From assembly GCA_051208035.1 (NCBI GenBank), contig JBPJFZ010000001.1, positions 434,001 to 498,000 of the forward strand: a DNA stretch of 64,000 nucleotides, written 5' to 3'. The DNA is from JACKOB01 sp024234575 (lineage in GTDB: Bacteria; Pseudomonadota; Gammaproteobacteria; Pseudomonadales; Oleiphilaceae). A model generated the notes under the pieces. It made no database searches. It was not told the DNA's origin and saw only the letters and a program-made list of their open reading frames with translations. Position 1 is the stretch's first letter, and each line of letters starts with the position of its first letter. Position numbers and translations under genes: made by a program. Shown in pieces: positions 28,392 to 37,412 of this stretch.

Positions 28392-29876
28392 ATGAACACG
28401 AACAGAGCAGATGTGGTACTGGTGGGTGCGGGAGTAATGAGCGCCACACTAGGTATGGTGCTGAAACAACTAGATCCTTCGCTTAATATTGTCATGGTAG
28501 AACGGCTTGACCATGTCGCTCATGAAAGTACCGATGGCTGGAATAACGCAGGAACAGGTCATGCGGCCTATTGCGAGCTTAACTACACCCCTCAGCTTAA
28601 AAACGGCAATGTCGATATCTCCCGCGCACAAGCAATAAATGCATCATTTGAGGTCACGCTACAACTCTGGTCATACCTGGTTGAAACAGGCGTGCTGCCT
28701 GCTGCAAAGTCATTTATCAATCAGGCACCACATGAAAGTTTTGTCTGGGGCGAAGAAAACGTTCAGTTTCTGAAAAAACGCTACCAGGCAATGAGCGCAC
28801 ACCACCTGTTTAATAACATGGAATACAGTGAAGACCCTGATGTCATCAAAAAATGGATGCCATTGGTAATGAAATCCCGTGACCCCATGCAACGAGTAGC
28901 AGCTACCAGGGTAAGTTACGGCTCAGATGTTGATTTTGGCTCACTGACACGCAGCATGGTGAGCTATCTTGTTAAACAGCCGGGATTTACCTTGTTGTTG
29001 AGCCATAGTGTGAAAGACCTGGGCCAGCACGATGATGGTCGCTGGAAGGTAGTGATTAAAAACCGTAAAACCCGTGAGAAAGTTAAAATTAATACGGGCT
29101 TTGTTTTCCTTGGCGCAGGTGGTGCTGCCCTACCATTACTACAAAAATCCGAAATACCCGAAAGCAAAGGTTATGGCGGCTTCCCGGTCTCTGGCCAGTG
29201 GTTAGTCTGCACCAAACCCGAGATCGTTAAACAGCATCACGCCAAAGTTTACGGCAAAGCGCCCATAGGTGCCCCTCCGATGTCCGTACCACACCTCGAC
29301 ACCCGCATCATTAATGGTCAGTCGGCGCTGCTGTTCGGCCCTTTCGCCGGGTTTACCACCAAGTTTTTGAAAGAAGGATCAGTCTTTGATCTACCCGGCT
29401 CCGTTAAATCTGCCAACTTTAAGCCCATGATGACCGCCGGTCTCGACAATATGGACTTAACACGCTACCTGATTAAAGAAGTATTCCAGTCGCATAAAGA
29501 AAGGGTCAGCGCTCTCAGGCAATTCTTCCCGGAAGCCAATGAGAAAGACTGGCATTTAGCGATGGCGGGGCAGCGCGTGCAAATTATCAAATACTGCCCT
29601 AACGAGGGGGGAAAACTTGAATTTGGCACCGAAGTGATCGCCTCAAAAGACGGCACCCTATCGGCATTGTTAGGTGCATCTCCCGGTGCTTCGACAGCAG
29701 TTCAAACGATGATCAATGTCGTAGAAACCTGCTTCCCTCAAAAGATGGCCACTGCGGCCTGGCAAACAAAAATGAAAACGATGATTCCCTCCTATGGGCA
29801 ATCGTTAATTGACGACGCCGAATTGCTGAAAACAATTCGCGCCCGCACCACGCGTACACTGGGTCTGACCAGCTAG
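28392..29876 (+). CDS. mqo: Malate:quinone oxidoreductase
   Basis: Peripheral membrane flavoenzyme that oxidises malate to oxaloacetate and passes electrons to quinone, replacing or adding to malate dehydrogenase in the TCA cycle. The protein has 494 residues, normal for Mqo. The FAD motif VGAGVMSATLG is at the N-terminus, followed by VERLDHVAHESTDGWNNAGTGHAAYCELNYTP, cited here as the family hallmark in parts: DGWNNAGTGHAAYCELNY. The C-terminal LLGASPGASTAVQTM is also typical. AAGG lies 11 bases before the ATG; TATAAT at 28324-28329 is a possible -10 box. Confidence 0.97.
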   Translation: MNTNRADVVLVGAGVMSATLGMVLKQLDPSLNIVMVERLDHVAHESTDGWNNAGTGHAAYCELNYTPQLKNGNVDISRAQAINASFEVTLQLWSYLVETGVLPAAKSFINQAPHESFVWGEENVQFLKKRYQAMSAHHLFNNMEYSEDPDVIKKWMPLVMKSRDPMQRVAATRVSYGSDVDFGSLTRSMVSYLVKQPGFTLLLSHSVKDLGQHDDGRWKVVIKNRKTREKVKINTGFVFLGAGGAALPLLQKSEIPESKGYGGFPVSGQWLVCTKPEIVKQHHAKVYGKAPIGAPPMSVPHLDTRIINGQSALLFGPFAGFTTKFLKEGSVFDLPGSVKSANFKPMMTAGLDNMDLTRYLIKEVFQSHKERVSALRQFFPEANEKDWHLAMAGQRVQIIKYCPNEGGKLEFGTEVIASKDGTLSALLGASPGASTAVQTMINVVETCFPQKMATAAWQTKMKTMIPSYGQSLIDDAELLKTIRARTTRTLGLTS

Positions 29877-29903
29877 GGAATTATTCACTATCGAAACGCA
29901 ATA

Positions 29904-29937
29904 GCGTGCGCCACACTGAAACCTCAGAAGCGCACGC
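29904..29937. repeat. Inverted repeat between mqo and cmoM (convergent)
   Basis: GCGTGCGC and GCGCACGC form a perfect 8-base stem with an 18-base loop, in the gap between the two convergent genes. No T run follows, so it is not a standard terminator; it might still protect 3' ends. Confidence 0.4.
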
Positions 29938-29954
29938 CGAATTAACGCGGACAA

Positions 29955-30740
29955 TCAAGTGTCGAGCGCTGGCACACGCACGATAACATGTATGTATCGT
30001 GCAATAGACCTGTAAGGCTCCTGACGACTTAATTGAGTTTCCAACACAATCGTATCTTCCACACTGCGCTCATCCCTGACTGCACGAGGCATATAGTCGT
30101 TGAACACCCTCACTCCACTGACCACTTCAACCTGATAGCCACCATTTTCTAAAAAGCTAAACACATCTTCCGGCAGAATGGGGTTAATCGGCGTAAGGCT
30201 ATTTTCATAGCCACTCAACTCACCTGACTGCACTTTCCGAAAGTTACCCTTTAACAAATTGGTAAGCACAACTGAATGCCGATTATAAAACAACAACGAC
30301 AGCGCCCCCCCCGGTTTTACAAACTGCATTACCTGCTGCAACACACTAAAAGGGTCCGCCAGCCATTCCAGTACAGCATGAAACAAAACCACATCGTACT
30401 TCTGATGATTAATGGCGGGGTGTTGTTGCACTTTTTCGTGCCGATACTCTACCAGTGAGGGTGCCAAACCCAATGATTCAGCATGTGTACGGGCCTTTTC
30501 CAGCATCTTCTCTGAAGGGTCTGAGAGCACTACCAGGTGACCTTTTGAGGCGAGTTCGGCACTCACTTGCCCGATCCCACCACCGGCATCAAATATGTTA
30601 AGTGGTTTAGCTGCATTGAGCTCGGGAAGAAACTCGTTTAAATCACGCCAAACAATAGCGAGGCGAATCTGCCCCTTTTTATCCGCATAGATTTTTCTGG
30701 CGAATTTCTCTGCCAAATCATCAAAATTTCTATCTTCCAT
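29955..30740 (-). CDS. cmoM: tRNA 5-carboxymethoxyuridine methyltransferase CmoM
   Basis: SAM-dependent methyltransferase that turns cmo5U34 into mcmo5U34 in tRNA. The start ATG at 30740 matches the family N-terminus (MEDRNFDDLAEKFARKIY, compare E. coli MQDRNFDD); the frame also has a TTG 15 bases upstream. The 261-residue protein has the SAM loop FDAGGGIGQVS, the Asp-rich LSDPSEKMLEKA block, VVLFHAVLEWLADPFSVL and the C-terminal RQEPYRSIARYIHV motif, all typical. The gene begins 7 bases after the stop of the pseudouridine synthase gene, suggesting an RNA-modification operon. Confidence 0.95.
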   Translation of the reverse strand: MEDRNFDDLAEKFARKIYADKKGQIRLAIVWRDLNEFLPELNAAKPLNIFDAGGGIGQVSAELASKGHLVVLSDPSEKMLEKARTHAESLGLAPSLVEYRHEKVQQHPAINHQKYDVVLFHAVLEWLADPFSVLQQVMQFVKPGGALSLLFYNRHSVVLTNLLKGNFRKVQSGELSGYENSLTPINPILPEDVFSFLENGGYQVEVVSGVRVFNDYMPRAVRDERSVEDTIVLETQLSRQEPYRSIARYIHVIVRVPALDT

Positions 30741-30747
30741 GATTTGT

Positions 30748-31746
30748 TTATCCAACTAAGCCACCGCTTCCAGCAGGCATTAGCTGGCTTAACTGAAAGT
30801 GCCGCTCGACATTGGCAATCGGGCAAACAAATCGCAAGGACACTGCTTTTAACGCTAAGCCGGATTCATTTTTATTGCCTTTTCCATACTTTGGGTCGCC
30901 CATAACAGGGAATCCTATATGGGCTAAATGGCGGCGTATCTGGTGCTTTCGGCCTGTCAGTATCGCGACTCGCAGCGTACTGGTGTTAGTATTCGCATCA
31001 AAAGACTCAACTGTAAAAACAGTCGATGATGCTTTGCCCTCAAGCGGGCTGTCGATCAGGTATTTTGGCTGCGCCACCGCTAACGGTAATGCAGACGTAT
31101 CTTTACCAAGATCGCTACTAATCAATTTAACTTTAGGATTATCTTCACCGACATGGGAGGCATTACCAAGCACCTGCACCTCATAAATTTTTTCTAAGTC
31201 ACGGCCGGCAAATAATTGTGACAACTTCGCGGCAGCTTTTTTCGTATGGGCAATAAGCATAATGCCGGATGCTTCCCGATCAAGACGGTGCACTAAATAG
31301 CATTCTCGTCGCTCAAACTGCTTTTCTGCAAAGCGCAACAAGGATGCATGATCACCGAAAAACGTCCCCTGCGACAGAAGCCCGGCTGGCTTATGCCAAA
31401 CCGAATATTGTCTGAAATCTTTTAACAGCAACGCTTGAGGAGGCTTTTCCGAAAGAATATTGGCATCATAATAGAGCCAAATCTTCTGCCCCGGCAACAG
31501 CGATTGTGTTGCCCGGCGCAACCGTTTATTTTTATTGGCAACATTCTTTTTGCCCGGAACGGGGCCAATCCACACAGCCCCCTTATTCATAGCATCTTTA
31601 ATGCGCGCTTTACTCAGGCCAGACTTATCCGCTAAAAAATCGATCGCTGATGCTGCCTGCATTTCTGCAGGTAGCTGGTAACAACCTTCAACTTTCTTGA
31701 TAGTATTTGGGGCACAGTCTGTCTTTGCGGGTGCGGTTGTATTCAT
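30748..31746 (-). CDS. RluA-family RNA pseudouridine synthase
   Basis: The protein has 332 residues from the ATG at 31746 (AAGAG about 8 bases upstream); a GTG at 31764 is an alternative. An S4-like N-terminal region (about residues 35-95, AIDFLADKSGLSKARIKDAMNKGAVWI) precedes the catalytic domain. The catalytic Asp is in YLVHRLDREASG. The C-terminal GRKHQIRRHLAHIGFPVMGD motif is also standard. It converts specific uridines in RNA to pseudouridine; which RNA cannot be told, since the S4-plus-RluA form exists in several subfamilies. It is followed by cmoM. Confidence 0.9.
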   Translation of the reverse strand: MNTTAPAKTDCAPNTIKKVEGCYQLPAEMQAASAIDFLADKSGLSKARIKDAMNKGAVWIGPVPGKKNVANKNKRLRRATQSLLPGQKIWLYYDANILSEKPPQALLLKDFRQYSVWHKPAGLLSQGTFFGDHASLLRFAEKQFERRECYLVHRLDREASGIMLIAHTKKAAAKLSQLFAGRDLEKIYEVQVLGNASHVGEDNPKVKLISSDLGKDTSALPLAVAQPKYLIDSPLEGKASSTVFTVESFDANTNTSTLRVAILTGRKHQIRRHLAHIGFPVMGDPKYGKGNKNESGLALKAVSLRFVCPIANVERHFQLSQLMPAGSGGLVG

Positions 31747-31839
31747 TAGTACACTCTTGGGCACTCTCTGTGCTGATGTTCTTTAACACTGCATACATCA
31801 GCGGGTGTCACTTGGGACAGCCAAACAACTGACAGAAGC

Positions 31840-32886
31840 TTAGTTGTTGACGCACATGTATATATTAAACTTGGTGTTTGCCGCTATCGTTTCGACATTC
31901 CCAAAAACCTGTCGCAGTTGTTCGTCATAGTCAAGAAAGTTGTTGGCCACCATAAACAACTGGCCATTTTTCTTAAGCATCTTCTTAGATTTTTGGATAA
32001 AGGCTTCGGTTATCGAGTAATCGGTATCTATACCTGTATGAAACGGCGGATTGGTGACAATGCCATCGAAACGGCGCTCGCTAACGTTGTCAAATCCATC
32101 GCTGGCCAGAAAGTTACCTTTCGCCCCCATCAACTCAAAAGTGCGCCGCGCGCAATAAACGGCCAGCGCACTTGAATCGACGCCAGTCATTAACAGCCTG
32201 GGGTTGGTTTTGACCATGAAAGCGGCGATGACACCCGCACCACAGGCAAAATCCAGCCACTCACCTTTGAAGTCAGCGACTTTAGGGGCGATAGACTGCA
32301 ACAGGAACTCTGTACCGATATCGATATGTTTGTGGGCAAAAACACCAGGGATATTGCATACATCAAAGGTCACATCACTCACATGCGCACGGTATACACT
32401 TTCCCAATCTGCGATAGAAAATGGCTTTGCGGGTTTCAATGGCTGAGTCACCCACAAGGTACAGTGCCGAGCCGAATCAACCTTAAGCACCTTGCCCCCT
32501 AACGTGGCCATGACTTTATCGGCACTGGCGATACCTTCTTTTTTAGCACCTACGAGAAAAATATTTCCTTTCTCACGTAAAAGCGCATGGGCGTTTAAGA
32601 GTCGGTAGCGCAGCTCGTCTTTCGATTTTGGCATAAATATCAGCACTGCTTCATACAACTCTTCCCCAGCGGCAACTTTTGCGGCTTCCTGAAACAACAC
32701 TCGGCCATGGTGATTGTTTTTAGAGCGCATGTATTCATAAGCAACGATATCGGTGGTTGTAACAATACCAACATCCGGCAGAATATTGATAAGGTCATCC
32801 GCAGGAGGCCCCATCACCAGCAAACTTTTAACTGCCAAAAATCTATTAATATTCCGTTCGATAAGCTGGCTGGCATTATTCAGCAT
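31840..32886 (-). CDS. rsmC: 16S rRNA (guanine1207-N2)-methyltransferase RsmC
   Basis: Methylates G1207 of 16S rRNA in the 30S subunit. The 348-residue protein has the two-domain form of RsmC. The N-terminal half is a degenerate methyltransferase-like domain. The C-terminal half is active, with the SAM loop LDFACGAGVIAAF, the acidic TGVDSSALAVYCARRTFELMG region (cited in part), and the catalytic NPPFHTGI. The C-terminus KFNIYMCVNN fits. The gene stands alone upstream of a pseudouridine synthase on the same strand. Confidence 0.95.
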   Translation of the reverse strand: MLNNASQLIERNINRFLAVKSLLVMGPPADDLINILPDVGIVTTTDIVAYEYMRSKNNHHGRVLFQEAAKVAAGEELYEAVLIFMPKSKDELRYRLLNAHALLREKGNIFLVGAKKEGIASADKVMATLGGKVLKVDSARHCTLWVTQPLKPAKPFSIADWESVYRAHVSDVTFDVCNIPGVFAHKHIDIGTEFLLQSIAPKVADFKGEWLDFACGAGVIAAFMVKTNPRLLMTGVDSSALAVYCARRTFELMGAKGNFLASDGFDNVSERRFDGIVTNPPFHTGIDTDYSITEAFIQKSKKMLKKNGQLFMVANNFLDYDEQLRQVFGNVETIAANTKFNIYMCVNN

Positions 32887-33055
32887 GGGAGTCCTTCAAT
32901 CAGTATAAATGGCGCTGCACTTAGTCTTGGCTTGCGCCAAAACGACATGCTATGACGTTACCCCGGCATCTTAGCCTGGGGGCTGCAATATAGCAGTTTA
33001 TCGTGGTAATTTCCCGCATTCTGGGGTACACATTCATGCAGTCTGTACGAAGTGT

Positions 33056-34276
33056 TTATTGCTTTTTAGGTACCTCCCAAGGAGCATCCTCAACGTTTGA
33101 ATCTCGTGAACTATAATGAAAAGACAAATGGCGATAGTACCTTGCTGCAACAACACGACTCTCGGGTACGGCATAACGGGCCACGCTGCGCACCGCATCT
33201 AATGCGGATACATCAAGATCTATATTGCCAGATCCACGGTAGATATAAGCATTAATAAGATAGCCTTGTGAATCAAGCTCAAACTTGATCACGCCCTTTG
33301 CCAAAGGCATTTCTTTTGCAGGTTTTCGCCAATATTGGCCTACCTGCTTCTGCATTTTCGCCAGGTAGACATTCATCAACCGTATTCTTCGCGCCTCAAT
33401 TTCGCTGAAAGGCTCTTCTATTCGCGTTGAAGATAGCTCTGCTTCATCCAAAAGATCAATATTTCCTAGTTTTTCCAGAAACTCTTTAGGAATCTCCATC
33501 TTTGTCGTTGCCCCGGCAGAGGAAGTTGCTGGTATTTTTTTCGTTTCATTTTTTGCCGGGGGCTTGGCCTCAGCCAACTTCTCTGTGTTTTGAGACTTTT
33601 CAACGGACTCTTCGGCTACCGGAAAGGCTTCGTTACTCTTGGCTATGGCTTTCACCACGTCTTTTGCTTCTTGTTGAAGAGCGGGCTTCGAACTTCCGTT
33701 TTCAACGCTTTTAACCGTTTCATTCTCTGCAGCGTCTACAGGAGCGTCCTCTGCGATAACGTCCGCTGGTGGAGAGTCGCTCTCAATTTCGGTCGCATTA
33801 GCTTTTTCTTCACTTGCATTTTCGCGGTGGTTTGAAGGGCTGGGTTCCCCTGTTCGTGGCTTGCCCGCTACCAGTTTTCCGTCCTGGCCGTCACTATTGT
33901 TTCTAGAACCTGGTTCATCAGCGTTATGTATTGGGTTGTGCACTTCTTCAACAACCGGTGAGACAGGCGGCGGTATTGCAAGCTGAGCTTGCTGCGATGG
34001 CTCTGGCAGTTTGGGCTGAGGACTTTCCTGCACAATTGGCTCAGCTGGCTCTTCGGGTTTCTGTTCTTCAGTGGTATTTAGGGTGATTTCATAGGTAACA
34101 CTGTCGCTACCCTTACTAGCGGAGCGGAAAGTGCTGTATGCACCAGCAAACCAAACCAACAAAACCAGATGCAGCAAAAGACTTACTACAACACCCAGCA
34201 GGACAATTTTTACGCTGTGGTTAGGGGAGGATGGCGTATCCGCAACTTCGCTAACGTCTATGTTTAATTCAATCAC
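33056..34276 (-). CDS. TonB-like energy transducer with long acidic/proline-rich linker
   Basis: The protein has 406 residues. One N-terminal membrane segment (IVLLGVVVSLLLHLVLLVWF) has the SxxLH pattern of TonB and TolA proteins. A long Glu/Pro/Lys/Ala-rich linker follows (about residues 65-270, KPEEPAEPIVQESPQP), suited to span the periplasm. The C-terminal domain (about residues 305-390) has YLAKMQKQVGQYWRKPAKE and LDVSALDAVRSVARYAVP, as in the TonB C-terminal family. ExbB and ExbD genes are not adjacent, so the proton motor must be encoded elsewhere, or the protein works differently. The receptor partner is unknown. Confidence 0.83.
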   Translation of the reverse strand: MIELNIDVSEVADTPSSPNHSVKIVLLGVVVSLLLHLVLLVWFAGAYSTFRSASKGSDSVTYEITLNTTEEQKPEEPAEPIVQESPQPKLPEPSQQAQLAIPPPVSPVVEEVHNPIHNADEPGSRNNSDGQDGKLVAGKPRTGEPSPSNHRENASEEKANATEIESDSPPADVIAEDAPVDAAENETVKSVENGSSKPALQQEAKDVVKAIAKSNEAFPVAEESVEKSQNTEKLAEAKPPAKNETKKIPATSSAGATTKMEIPKEFLEKLGNIDLLDEAELSSTRIEEPFSEIEARRIRLMNVYLAKMQKQVGQYWRKPAKEMPLAKGVIKFELDSQGYLINAYIYRGSGNIDLDVSALDAVRSVARYAVPESRVVAARYYRHLSFHYSSRDSNVEDAPWEVPKKQ

Positions 34277-34429
34277 TTTGTACCATCAGTATTGAAAATC
34301 GCATCTTTTAACTGTGCCAAAAGTATAGTTACCGCTAAGTATTTGTAGCTATACTTTACAGATGCAAACGCAGCAAGAAAATAAGTGATTCAACCCTGCC
34401 CCCAAAAGAAAACATATGAAGGTGTTAAC

Positions 34430-34615
34430 GTGGGTGACGTGATTCAATTTAAAAAGAAAAGCACAAAAGACAAACACAAAGGACACACCCTTTGTAAAAG
34501 TGGTTTTCACAAGTGGGAAATTTCCGGCAAAAAACAATTCGATGTGAAGCAAGGCAAGCTGGTAACTTTATCCATTTGTGCACGATGCGGAGAAACAAAA
34601 ACAGAACTTAAATAG
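34430..34615 (+). CDS. Small zinc-ribbon-like protein
   Basis: The GTG at 34430 gives a 61-residue protein (MGDVIQFKKKSTKDKHKG). It has GAAGGTG about 6 bases upstream; a GTG at 34385 would add 15 residues lacking any such site. The sequence carries HTLCKSGFHKWEI, then CARCGETKTELK near the C-terminus: CxxC with an upstream Cys and His fits a small zinc-binding fold. Short proteins of this pattern are conserved in Pseudomonas and relatives, but I cannot name a function. It is divergent from the TonB-like gene. Confidence 0.6.
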   Translation: MGDVIQFKKKSTKDKHKGHTLCKSGFHKWEISGKKQFDVKQGKLVTLSICARCGETKTELK

Positions 34616-34788
34616 CCTTGCATTGCCCATCGGCATACATGGTTTGCTCGCCCGAACGGATAGTCTAAACTTTAACAATAGTATGTATTAAACCATTGTA
34701 CGTATAATAAACCAGAGTGTGTAATTTTGCTGGCACATGCCTCACCAAAAGCATGGGCAGCACGTTCGTCATCGTAATAGGACATGCC

Positions 34789-35606
34789 ATGCGCCATGAT
34801 ACTGAAGTCTACGAAGTGACCAACCCACCATACAGCAAGCGACAAGCACTAACTCGCAAGAGTACAACCTTGCTGGTATTAACCACTTTACTCATGACGC
34901 TTAGTACATTGGTTCGTGCAGAGACGATTATTATCACCAACGGTCATTGGCCGCCCTATCAGTCTGAAGAACTCAAGTATTATGGCTTTGTCAGTTTAAT
35001 GGTAGAAGAAGCGTTTGCCTTGGAGGGAATTGACGTTGATTTCAGGTTTCGCCCATGGAAGAGGCCTACGAAGAAGCGCGCACCGGAGCAGCGCATGCCT
35101 CCATGGTATGGAGTTACACCCCCGAGCGCGATGAATTTTTTCTTTTTTCAGATGTGATTATCGTTAGCGACTCTGTGCTATTTCACCTAAAGGAAACTCA
35201 CTTTGACTGGTCGAGTAATAGTGACCTCGAAAAATATATTATTGGTGGCACCTTGGGCTACCGCTACTCAATCGAAGACTGGCCAGGAAATAAAATAGAG
35301 CGCGTTCCGACAGACACGCAAAATTTTGCCAAGCTTTTGGCAGGACGAATTCAACTGTTTCCATCAGATATGTACGCCGGTTACGCTTTGCTCAACCAAG
35401 AGATGTCCGCCCACGACAGAAATAGAGTTACACACCACCCCAAGCCCTACGACCGCACCCCCTATAGTGTCATCTTTTCGAAAAAAAGACCTGAAAACCG
35501 TGATTTCCTGAAACAGTTTAACGATGGCCTGGCGAAACTAAAAACTAGTGGCCGGTACAATGCTATTCTAGAGTCTCAGCAGCGTGGTGACTTTGCCATT
35601 AAGTAA
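34789..35606 (+). pseudogene. Frameshifted extracellular solute-binding protein (SBP_bac_3-like)
   Basis: Two overlapping frames together make one periplasmic binding protein. Frame 1 begins at the ATG at 34789 (AGGA upstream; an earlier start at 34753 or 34717 is possible). It has a signal sequence (TTLLVLTTLLMTLSTLVRA) and then ITNGHWPPYQSEE up to FRFRPWKR. Frame 2 begins at about 35064 with AYEEARTGAAHASMVWSYTP and runs to the stop at 35606. To join them, base 35064 must be read twice, so one base appears to be missing in the codons after PWKR. The joined protein would be about 270 residues, with normal family features on both sides. The change is either a real inactivating mutation or a sequencing/assembly error. 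Confidence 0.82.
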
Positions 35607-35758
35607 GTTGCGCAACAAAAACAGATTCTAAATTATTACAAAACTGATAGTTTTTACTGCGCTCATCACGCTAGAATGCTGCAGCTAGATTGCTCACAAT
35701 CAGTGTTTACTATCGTTAGCTCACTTTATAAATCTGCAAGGTAAGGTACCCGCAAACA

Positions 35759-36613
35759 ATGAGAATTCCCGCTCGTATACAACCATTAGTTGATGACGGA
35801 CTTGTCGACGAAGTAATTAGCAGACTAATGAGTGGTAAAGAAGCGGATGTTTTTGTCGTGCGCTGTGGTGAGACCTTACGCTGTGCCAAAGTTTACAAAG
35901 AAGCGACCAAGCGCAGCTTTAAAAAAGCGGCGCTCTATCAGGAAGGCCGCAAAGTTCGTAACAGTCGTCGTGCCCGGGCAATGGAAAAGGGCTCCAAATT
36001 TGGACGGCAACAGCAGGAAGAAACCTGGCAAAACGCAGAAGTTCAGGCACTCTATCGGTTGGCTGATGCGGGTGTTCGCGTACCAAAGCCCTACGGCTGT
36101 TTGGATGGCGTACTGTTAATGGAACTGATCACCGACGAGGAAGGTGATGTCGCACCGCGCCTGGGTGATGTTTTGATGTCGGAAGAACAAGCCCTGGAAG
36201 ACCATGCCTTAATGATGCGCAATATCATGCTTATGCTCTGCGCCGGGTTAATACATGGTGACTTGTCGGAGTTTAATGTTCTCGTAAACAGTGATGGTCC
36301 TGTGGTGATCGATTTACCGCAAGCGGTAGACGCCTCGGCAAACAACAACGCCAAAGCCATGTTGAAACGTGATATCGACAATATGACGCGTTATTACGGC
36401 GAATTTGCTCCTGCATTACTCGATACAGACTATGCCAATGAAATGTGGAAGCTCTACGAAGAAGGCGATCTTCACCCAGACAGTGAGCTAACAGGTTATT
36501 TTGAGGCGCCTACTGACGCGGCAGACGTTGATTCGGTATTAGGTGAAATTAAAGCCATTCTCGCGGAAGAAGCGGCTCGTAAAGAACGCCTGAAAGAAAG
36601 TGAAGAAGATTAG
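35759..36613 (+). CDS. RIO-type serine protein kinase
   Basis: The 284-residue protein has the core of RIO1-type kinases. Lys44 is the likely ATP-binding lysine (CAKVYKEATKR). The catalytic loop is HGDLSEFN (Asp168), and the metal-binding DLPQAVD follows (Asp185). The N-terminal SGKEADVFVVR matches the nucleotide loop of RIO proteins. The C-terminal tail is acidic and lysine-rich. RIO kinases act in ribosome maturation in eukaryotes and archaea; bacterial members are known but their targets are uncertain. AAGGTA lies before the ATG. Its neighbours give no clue. Confidence 0.93.
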   Translation: MRIPARIQPLVDDGLVDEVISRLMSGKEADVFVVRCGETLRCAKVYKEATKRSFKKAALYQEGRKVRNSRRARAMEKGSKFGRQQQEETWQNAEVQALYRLADAGVRVPKPYGCLDGVLLMELITDEEGDVAPRLGDVLMSEEQALEDHALMMRNIMLMLCAGLIHGDLSEFNVLVNSDGPVVIDLPQAVDASANNNAKAMLKRDIDNMTRYYGEFAPALLDTDYANEMWKLYEEGDLHPDSELTGYFEAPTDAADVDSVLGEIKAILAEEAARKERLKESEED

Positions 36614-36659
36614 TTTTTACATAAACTACAGCTTTAAATATTTATTAAGAAACCTCTGA

Positions 36660-37337
36660 TTAATGCCATTTCAGCTCCCATGGCGGACCAATACTGACGA
36701 GCAATTGCTGTACCTCAGCCTGCATAAACCCCAGCCCTTCGCTGGGGGCGCAGATAAACTCATAGCGCTGTCCATCAAGTGTAAAACGTAACGCATAAGC
36801 ATGTAAGTAGCATCGCTCCTCTCCATTTAATAACTGACCACCGTAGAGATGATCACCTAAAATGGGGGCGCCAATACTCTTTAGCGCTACTCTAATCTGG
36901 TGGGTTTTACCGGTATAAGGTCTAACTAAAAACAATCTACCCAGCCCGATCACAGGGTAACTGAAGAATCGCGTGATCGCCGGATTCTTAGAAGTGCGCG
37001 TTAACTTCCAGGCGCCGCGGCGGGCCTTGGCCATATCACCTTTGATTTGCCCCTGTTTTTTGGTCGGCCTCTCAGCCGAAAGCGCGAGGTAGAATTTCTC
37101 GACGGTTCGGTTTTGGAAGCTCTGACTAAGCTGTGAATTAGCACGCTCATTTTTAGCAAGCAGCAATAACCCGGACGTTGGCTTATCTAAGCGATGGGTA
37201 AGAAACAGCGAGGGTAACTGACTGTCTTGTTTGATGACCTCCAGCACCCCCCTATCACTTAAGTCTTTATGCACACTCACACCAGGACTTTTATTAACAA
37301 GGAGAAAGTCTGGGTGATCAAACACAATCTTATACAA
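36660..37337 (-). CDS. RluA-family pseudouridine synthase, short form
   Basis: The protein has 225 residues. The catalytic Asp lies in THRLDKPTSGLLL, and the C-terminal GKTHQIRVALKSIGAPILGD is typical of the family. There is no S4 domain, as in RluA and TruC-like proteins. The start is TTG at 37337: the family N-terminus (FDHPDFLLVNKSPG) begins just after it, and no ATG exists before residue 100; AGGG lies 9 bases upstream. The target RNA is unknown. It is convergent with the RIO kinase gene. Confidence 0.88.
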   Translation of the reverse strand: MYKIVFDHPDFLLVNKSPGVSVHKDLSDRGVLEVIKQDSQLPSLFLTHRLDKPTSGLLLLAKNERANSQLSQSFQNRTVEKFYLALSAERPTKKQGQIKGDMAKARRGAWKLTRTSKNPAITRFFSYPVIGLGRLFLVRPYTGKTHQIRVALKSIGAPILGDHLYGGQLLNGEERCYLHAYALRFTLDGQRYEFICAPSEGLGFMQAEVQQLLVSIGPPWELKWH

Positions 37338-37412
37338 CGGTTTTTGCCCTATGATGATTACCGCAGCCTGCCTTTCTTGGCCGGCGTTTATTAACAGGCT
37401 TTGTTAATATAT

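Noticed and set aside
35040..35080. Programmed -1 frameshift in the solute-binding protein
   Set aside because: No slippery heptamer or downstream structure is seen, and this family is not known to use frameshifting; a mutation or sequencing error is more likely.
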